Notes under the pieces: generated by a model
Database searches by the model: none
What the model saw: only the letters and a program-made list of their open reading frames with translations
What the model was told of the DNA's origin: nothing
Program-made: the position numbers and the translations under genes
In this document: positions 58,579 through 64,000 of the stretch, piece after piece
Layout: each line of letters starts with the position of its first letter
How positions within the stretch are numbered: position 1 is the stretch's first letter
Assembly: GCF_904849725.1 (NCBI RefSeq)
Contig: NC_058520.1
Location: 325,263,186-325,327,185, forward strand
From: Hordeum vulgare subsp. vulgare
Taxonomy: Eukaryota > Streptophyta > Magnoliopsida > Poales > Poaceae
Direction of reading: 5' to 3'
Length of the DNA: 64,000 bases

Positions 58579-59034
58579 AAACATGCACACATCCTAACAC
58601 TTATGCAAAATTGATGACTTAGATGTGCAACACACGAAGAATCGATTTTCTTCAACCAATGAAGAATATCACTCTTAGTGTGAGGAAATTAATGAAGAAT
58701 TTGGTTCTCACGGCCCTCGACAATTGTACGCGGCACGTGAAATCATCATTCTTATACGGTGGGTCATGCCACCACCCAACTTTGATATTCCTCAAGTTGA
58801 TTTTCTTCAAAGTTGATTTTCTTCAAAGCTGAAATTCATCAACCTGACGCTTTGTCACAAAATCTTCAAGTTTTTTAAAAAAATCTTCAAAATCTTCAAA
58901 CACTTGATGATTTTCATTTGCCTAGATATATATATATATATATATAGATTCTGATTTCAAAGTCCTCAACAGCATTCAGTTATAGCTATTTCTTCAACTT
59001 GATATTTCATCTAAGTGAATGTGATCGGACCCTA
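58579..59034 (+). other. Copia 3' non-coding domain
   Basis: This lies between RNase H and where the 3' LTR would be, cut by E5. It contains a 17-base tandem duplication (TTGATTTTCTTCAAAG twice at about 58797-58830) and a (TA)n run at 58926-58946. No ORF is recognised. Confidence 0.65.
58926..58946. repeat. (TA)n microsatellite
   Basis: Ten TA units in an AT-rich setting. Confidence 0.9.
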
Positions 59035-61843
59035 TGTCACACCCTGTTTTTACTACCACTTCTCTGTAATGAAAAAATGTGAGCTTGTTAAAACTTTTTC
59101 AAAACTAATGATGTGAGTGCCATGTTTGTCATTGAATGACTTGTGTGATGATCATGTGATGATAAAACCCCATTTCACAACATTGAATTATTTTCAAAAC
59201 CTTCTTCTTGTTTCTGATCAGGGTAAAACCCTACTTGAGTTGCACTACTGGCCCTTGATGGCAAGATTGGTTTCTACCCGAAGTTGGTGATCTGATTATA
59301 ACTTATTTTTGTATCCCAAAACCACAAAAATAATTATTTTTAGAATTGTTTTCTTAATTTATTTACAAGTCCATTTCTGAGGCCAGAAATGGTATTCCTA
59401 CATGGAAAAATACTTTTCTGCCTTAGAAAAATCTGATTAAATTTGGAGATGACCAGAAGGACACATATTTTCCATACATAGGATTTTAAACCCCTATTTC
59501 TATTATAATTATTTTAGTAAAACCCTGAAAACCATTTCTGTCTATTTTGACCTTTTGAAATATTTCCAAAGGAAATATTCTCAATAAAATCCTAGAAAAT
59601 TCCAGGGGTATCCCTAAGCCATATTTGGTGTCCACATAAAGTATCCCTTTGATCCAAGGTGATTAAGGAGCCCAAATAACCTAGAACCCCTTCTGTCCAG
59701 ATTGGAGTTAGAGCAACTCTACATAGCAAAGTTTATCCTATGATGCTGAAACTTTGCAGGAGTGCCTAATACCTAGAATGAGGGTTGCACACCAAAATTG
59801 GGATTTGTGGGACTTAGTTTTCCCACACTCTCTTTGGAAGGGACAGATGTGGTCAAATAGTGTCGTTTTCAAGTTTACAAAGCTAAACTTGTCCAATCGA
59901 GCTCAAACTTGGTGAAACCTCATGTTTTAGCACCAAACCCAAACATGTTAAGTTGTAGCACCAGTGGTGGGGTGCAACCCCCTCAAACCACTATTGAGCA
60001 TCTTCTGGCAGATGGGAAAAAGCCCTTTTAGCCATAGCTAAACCCAACCCCTTTGCTCCAAACTCATACATTAGGTGGCTAGTATCAATGCCCAACCCCA
60101 GTCAACTGGCCCCTCACTGGTTCAAAGCGGAAATGCCAAAAACCCCAATCTAAGCTTCAGTTCAAGGCTGACGACACCAGTATTTCTTGTCTCCCTTGAC
60201 CAGCCGAAGCTCCCACGAGACCCAAATGGCTAGCCTCACTTCCAGCTGGTGCCAGGACATGCTAGACACGTCCAAAGTGCCTCAGAGCACACCAGCATGC
60301 CGTGGCATGCCAAAACTGCGCTCTAGGTGCGCTACAGGAAGCCACCGAGGTGGGGGCGACGCTCTCGGCCAGTTCCATCCTGCCCCGAGGTGTCCTACCT
60401 CTTCCCCGACAACCCCTCTGCATCGAGCAACCCTCAGGGCCCCTCCTCTCCTGCGCTAGAGCTGGTGCAACGCGTGCCCGCGCGCACCAGAACCGGCCAA
60501 GGTTGCGCGGCTACGGATGCTCGATTCCTCTCTCTCTCCCCGTGTTGCAGATGGTTCTCGTAGTCCAAAACCATGTCCTGAGACCGTGGTTTCGACCCCA
60601 GCTCCTCCCTGTACCCCCATGCACGTCGCGGTGAGTCGCCAGCGCTCCCGAATCAGCTCACCGTCGCGGTCCTATTTATATCCCTCCCCCTCGCTCCTGC
60701 ACCCCTCAGATAGCTTCACCACGACCACTAACACCTCCCTAGCCACCCCAGCAAACCAGCAGAGCCCCGGTGCTCGAGATCAACCAAGGCCCCTCTGCCT
60801 TGGAGCTCCGGTCGATCTCTGGCTACACGACGGCTCCAGCGTCCCTCGACCCACCAAACTGATCCCCTAGACCCCACGAAGCTTTCCCCCCACTTCCCCG
60901 AGCATTTTCGTGCCCCTAGCTGCCTCCTCGACCACCTCCCGAAACTCCTCCGCTGCGGCCTCCTCGTCACCGGTGAACCCTTGCCTCTCCGACGTTGTTC
61001 CGACCACCAGCAGTGTCATGCCCCATATGTAATCCTTGCCATTTTGGGATCCTTCCCTTTTGTGGAACCATGTTGTGGTTGTTATAAAGTCATCATTTCA
61101 TGTGGATCATTTCATAACATCATCTTTGCATCATGCCATCATCCATTTCATTTGTTTTGCTTTCACTCTCGTGTTGCTAGTTGTTCCATCTTGTTTGCTA
61201 GCTTGCTTGTAGCCATGTGATGTTGTGGTGTTTTCAAACCATTGGACTAAAACAATGCTTCTCAAACTATGCTTTTCAAACAAGGAAAAGCCCCTTTTGA
61301 TATTTCCAAACTTGTGTGTCAAACCTTGCTAGAACCTATTTTAAAAATGTTATAACTTCAGGGTATTAACTTGTGATTGAGGGGGGTATTGTCTTGTGGT
61401 TTTTAAGCTTAATTCATATGGGCTTTTTATCAACAAAACAACATTGTATTTCTTGTTTTTAGATATAATTAGGTTGTCCTAAAAATCAGATTTGTATTTT
61501 ATTTAAATAGGGCATAATTCCCTCATCCCCCAGGTGTTCTTATTTTTTATTATCAAAACCCAGTGTTGCTCTGAGTATTTTGAATTGTTGTGATGTTTAT
61601 TTTTAAAAGAAAACCCCTTTTCTCTTATTTCACACAGACCCGGGTGGGCTGGATCCTTCCTCTCCCTCTGGGCCTCGTCCCTTTTTCTTTCCTTCTTCGC
61701 TAGCGCTTGGCCCGCTCGGCATCCCTCTTCTTTCTCCTGACACCATTGCATTTTCCTCTCCTTTCCGTCGGAGAGAGCGTCCCCGTGTGAAAGAGAGCCC
61801 CCGACGTCGTGGCTTCACGGAAGTCGAGGCCATCCCCCATGGC

Positions 61844-61853
61844 CTATTTAATC
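61844..61853 (+). promoter_or_regulatory. TATA-like box of E5 LTR
   Basis: CTATTTAATC lies in GGCCTATTTAATCCCTCG, followed by a C/T-rich GC-rich leader, as in E1. Confidence 0.5.
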
Positions 61854-62459
61854 CCTCGACGTGCAGGCCTCGTCCTAGGGTTACTCTCCCCGCCGCCAAC
61901 TCGTTCCCATCTCTCTCCCTCTCCCTCTGCAGGTAAGCTCCAGAGAGATTCAGAGAGTCGCCGCTGTCGATCCCACATCCTCCTCGTCGCCGGCAGCCTC
62001 CCCCGCGGCGTCCGAGGCGTCCGCGAGGATGGGGGTTCTCCCCCCGTTCCATTCCCATCACTAGCGGGGCTGCTCCCCCTCCCTGGCGCCTCCTCCACGA
62101 CGACATCGCCGGAGCGGAGCGTCGGGTCGTCGCAGACCTTCCTCCCCTTCTTCCTCTTCTCGGTTGCGTGTGCTTCTCCGAGCACACCAGGGTAAGCATC
62201 TCCTTCCCCATCCTTCCTCTTCCCCTCGCGTAGAGTCTCCGGATGCACGTAGCATCACTGTAGTCCTTTGTTGTCGCTGCCGTCGCCATAGTTAGGTGCA
62301 CCGTTGCGTCGCCGCCATGGGTCTCCTCCTGTAGCATTTGGCTCGGGAATGGAGCCCCCATAGACCCAGTGTTCCGCGTCGTAGCCTGCCGGCCCGATTA
62401 GATCTCCGGATGGTCGCGGAGCGCTTCCCCTGTTCCGGCCGCCGCGTGGTTGTGCTAGT

Positions 62460-62552
62460 TGCAGAGGGGCTGCTCAAAAGAGCATGCTCTCCCTCTCTGT
62501 CCAGTAACGCATCCGTAGCGCGTCATGGGTTCGATCCCCCGCAGGCCCTTTT
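62460..62552 (+). other. tRNA-like module 1 in E5 LTR (B box and T-run; A box weak)
   Basis: The B box GGGTTCGATCC is at 62527-62537 and a TTTT run at 62549-62552. Upstream, CTAGTTGCAGAGGGG is only an approximate A box with one extra base. Confidence 0.42.
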
Positions 62553-62638
62553 ATTTTTCTGTTGTTTCACTAGTATCAGGGCCACGACAGAGAAGCTTAG
62601 CTTGCTTCTCTCCCCATCTGCGTCAAGCGTCGAAGCAA

Positions 62639-62707
62639 TAGCAGAGTGGTATTGTGCCTGTGGTGTGAGTAGGGGGTTGTGGGTTCGATCCACCCCCAAA
62701 CCTTTTT
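62639..62707 (+). other. tRNA-like module 2 in E5 LTR
   Basis: The A-box-like TAGCAGAGTGG (62639-62649) is identical to that of E1 module 1. The B box GGGTTCGATCC is at 62681-62691 and TTTTT at 62703-62707. All are in element orientation. Confidence 0.58.
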
Positions 62708-62789
62708 ATTTTTGTTCTTTCATTTTCTTTCTTTCACTGCTTTGTGTGGTTTTTTCTACATTAAGTGGTGTGTTGTTGTTGTGTAGTAT

Positions 62790-63210
62790 TTTAGGCCTTG
62801 TGTGTGTGTGCACAAGAGTGTGGTGTGTGCACATGTGTGTGTGTGTGTGTGCACTTGAGAGTATGTGTGCACACATGTGAGTGTGTGTGTGTGTGCATGA
62901 GGGTGCACATACACATGTGTAAGAGGGCCTAGCCCCTCATGTTGCACCTATTCATGTAGTATATGTGTGAGTGTATGCACTTGAGTGTGTGTGTGAGCAC
63001 ATGTATGTGTGTGTGTGAGCACATGTATGTGTGTATGTGTGCTCATGTATGTGAGTGTGTGTGCATGGGTGCATATGCACTTGTGCATGAGGGCCTAACC
63101 CCTCATGTTTGCCACTATGGTGTGGTGTTGTGTGAGAGTGCTTGTGTGTGTGCATGTGTAGGTGTAGGTGGTGTGTATATGAGTTGCACATGTGTGTGTG
63201 TATGTGTGGA
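62790..63210. repeat. TG/GTGTGTGC-rich low-complexity tract in E5 LTR
   Basis: Long TG runs are interspersed with GCAC and CATG words. They yield Cys/Val-rich ORFs on plus and His/Thr-rich ORFs on minus that are not genes. It lies after the tRNA-like modules, as does the CA-rich tract in E1 when read in the sense of that element. Confidence 0.85.
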
Positions 63211-64000
63211 TAACCCCATGTCAATATGTTTGTGTGACCATATAGTGTTTCCATGCCATGCCTAGTTAGATTGTTTTGCCCTAGTGATGTGCATGTGTAG
63301 GTGATGCAAAATGTGCTAGTTTTTAGATGTGAAGATAGACATCGTAGCTAATAGGATTCTATGTGATATTTTTCGAGCTAGATTTGTGCCTTGTTGTTAT
63401 GATTTTGGGGTAGAATCATCCCAAGAATCCATTGGTGCAATCAGATTTCACTTTAGAGCAACTTTATAAAACTGTTATTTTCTGTCATGATGCCATGTTT
63501 AGTGATTTGTATTAGGTGGTACCTTGACCCTTTGAGGATGATTCCTTGATGTAGTGGTAGTGGGTGAACCCCTCTACAGCATGGGATCTTTGTTTTGTTC
63601 TTAGGAATTTGTATGCACCTATTGAGCCCTGTCAAAGTGGACACTTGGTTGAATCTGACAGATTTGTGAAACATTGTGAGTTTCACTAAGCCTGGGAACC
63701 TGATGTTATTTTCTTCCCCTGTTATCTTGGATGAATTAGCTCCTGTGATGGGAATGAGCCCATGCAACAAACTAAAGGTTGTGAGCTTTTATGTTTGTCT
63801 AGATCCCTCTTAAATTTCATGCTTGTACACTTCTTGTAGATATCATTTTGGAGGCTGCCAAAATGCTTCAGAGCATAAGCAGTTGGTGAAAATCTCTGAT
63901 TTTCACTAAGTCCCAGGATCTGTGATATTGTGTCCAAGTTTGTGTCTATATATCTGCTCATGGGTGACTCCTTTGCATTAGCTTCTTGTTCAGGGTTGTA

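Larger units (their letters stand above)
51169..59034 (+). mobile_element. Ty1/copia retrotransposon (SIRE/Maximus-like), interrupted by E5
   Basis: The order is 5' LTR, iMet primer site, long gag with zinc knuckle, protease, integrase, RT and RNase H, then a 3' domain cut at 59034 by the E5 LTR. Integrase before RT identifies copia. The long gag with a second conserved block (GMYKS, CDVLKKQILNRNPRKEGI) fits the SIRE/Maximus lineage. Several stops and frameshifts make it defective. Confidence 0.9.
59035..64000 (+). repeat. E5: very long Ty3/gypsy LTR, continues beyond window
   Basis: It starts TGTCACACCCTG inside the copia 3' domain and runs at least 4966 bases. It is related to the E1 LTR read on the minus strand. 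Near 63690-63720 it has TTTCACTAAG, then CTG, then TATTTTCTTC, then GATGA, as E1 does around 2430-2490 (reverse complement). It also has the same order of TATA box, GC-rich leader, tRNA-like units and TG-rich tract. No primer site is reached. ORFs in the GC-rich and TG-rich parts are composition artefacts. Confidence 0.78.

Noticed and set aside
60187..62361. Overlapping GC-rich ORFs, one of 243 residues on the minus strand
   Set aside because: This is the GC-rich leader part of the E5 LTR; the same kind of ORF appears in E1 and E2 at the same LTR position, in unrelated frames.
62756..63265. Cys/Val-rich and His/Thr-rich ORFs of about 100 residues
   Set aside because: They are translations of TG/CA simple sequence.

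Overview
The window is nested plant retrotransposon DNA with no recognisable host gene. The long-LTR Ty3/gypsy families, Athila-type elements with a tRNA-Asp primer site, LARD-like non-autonomous elements and a SIRE/Maximus-like copia element together suggest a large grass genome, most likely Triticeae (wheat, goat-grass or barley). That placement is an inference from family resemblance; no database was searched.

Layout. (1) 1-15054, minus strand: chromodomain Ty3/gypsy element (Tekay-like, 'E1'). Its 3' LTR is cut by the window start, its gag-pol frame carries six stop codons, and its 5' LTR is complete. (2) 15055-16094, 26031-26051 and 34513-40186, minus strand: one LARD-like element ('E4') split by later insertions. 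It has no intact ORF, an iMet primer site and a 4046-bp LTR. (3) 16095-26025, plus strand: a second LARD-like element ('E2') with target duplication CTTAA. Its internal domain is collinear with that of E4, but its LTR is different. (4) 26052-34512, plus strand: Athila-type Ty3/gypsy element ('E3') with two 1521-bp LTRs, an internally deleted gag-pro-RT and a well-preserved RT-RNase H-integrase. (5) 40187-46347, plus strand: non-autonomous Athila-like element ('A'), whose 5' LTR is split by E4 and whose ORF is split by a Tourist-like MITE. (6) 46348-51054, plus strand: a related element ('C'), the host of A. (7) 51169-59034, plus strand: copia element, interrupted at 59035. (8) 59035-64000, plus strand: a very long LTR ('E5') running off the window, related to the LTR of E1.

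Order of events from nesting: C was entered by A; A's 5' LTR was entered by E4; E4 was then entered by E1, E2 and E3. Separately, E5 entered the copia element. The pol genes here are broken, so any movement would need proteins supplied from elsewhere. E3 shares a tRNA-Asp primer site and 3' non-coding blocks with A and C, so its family is a candidate helper for that non-autonomous group.

The least conventional signals are: (i) tandem tRNA-like units (A box, B box, T-run) inside the LTRs of E1 and E5; (ii) an array of short hairpins with differing but paired stems and a shared CTTCACTTAT-type loop in the 3' regions of A and C; (iii) a LARD internal domain shared by two elements with different LTRs, one copy of which still holds a fossil reverse-transcriptase motif.
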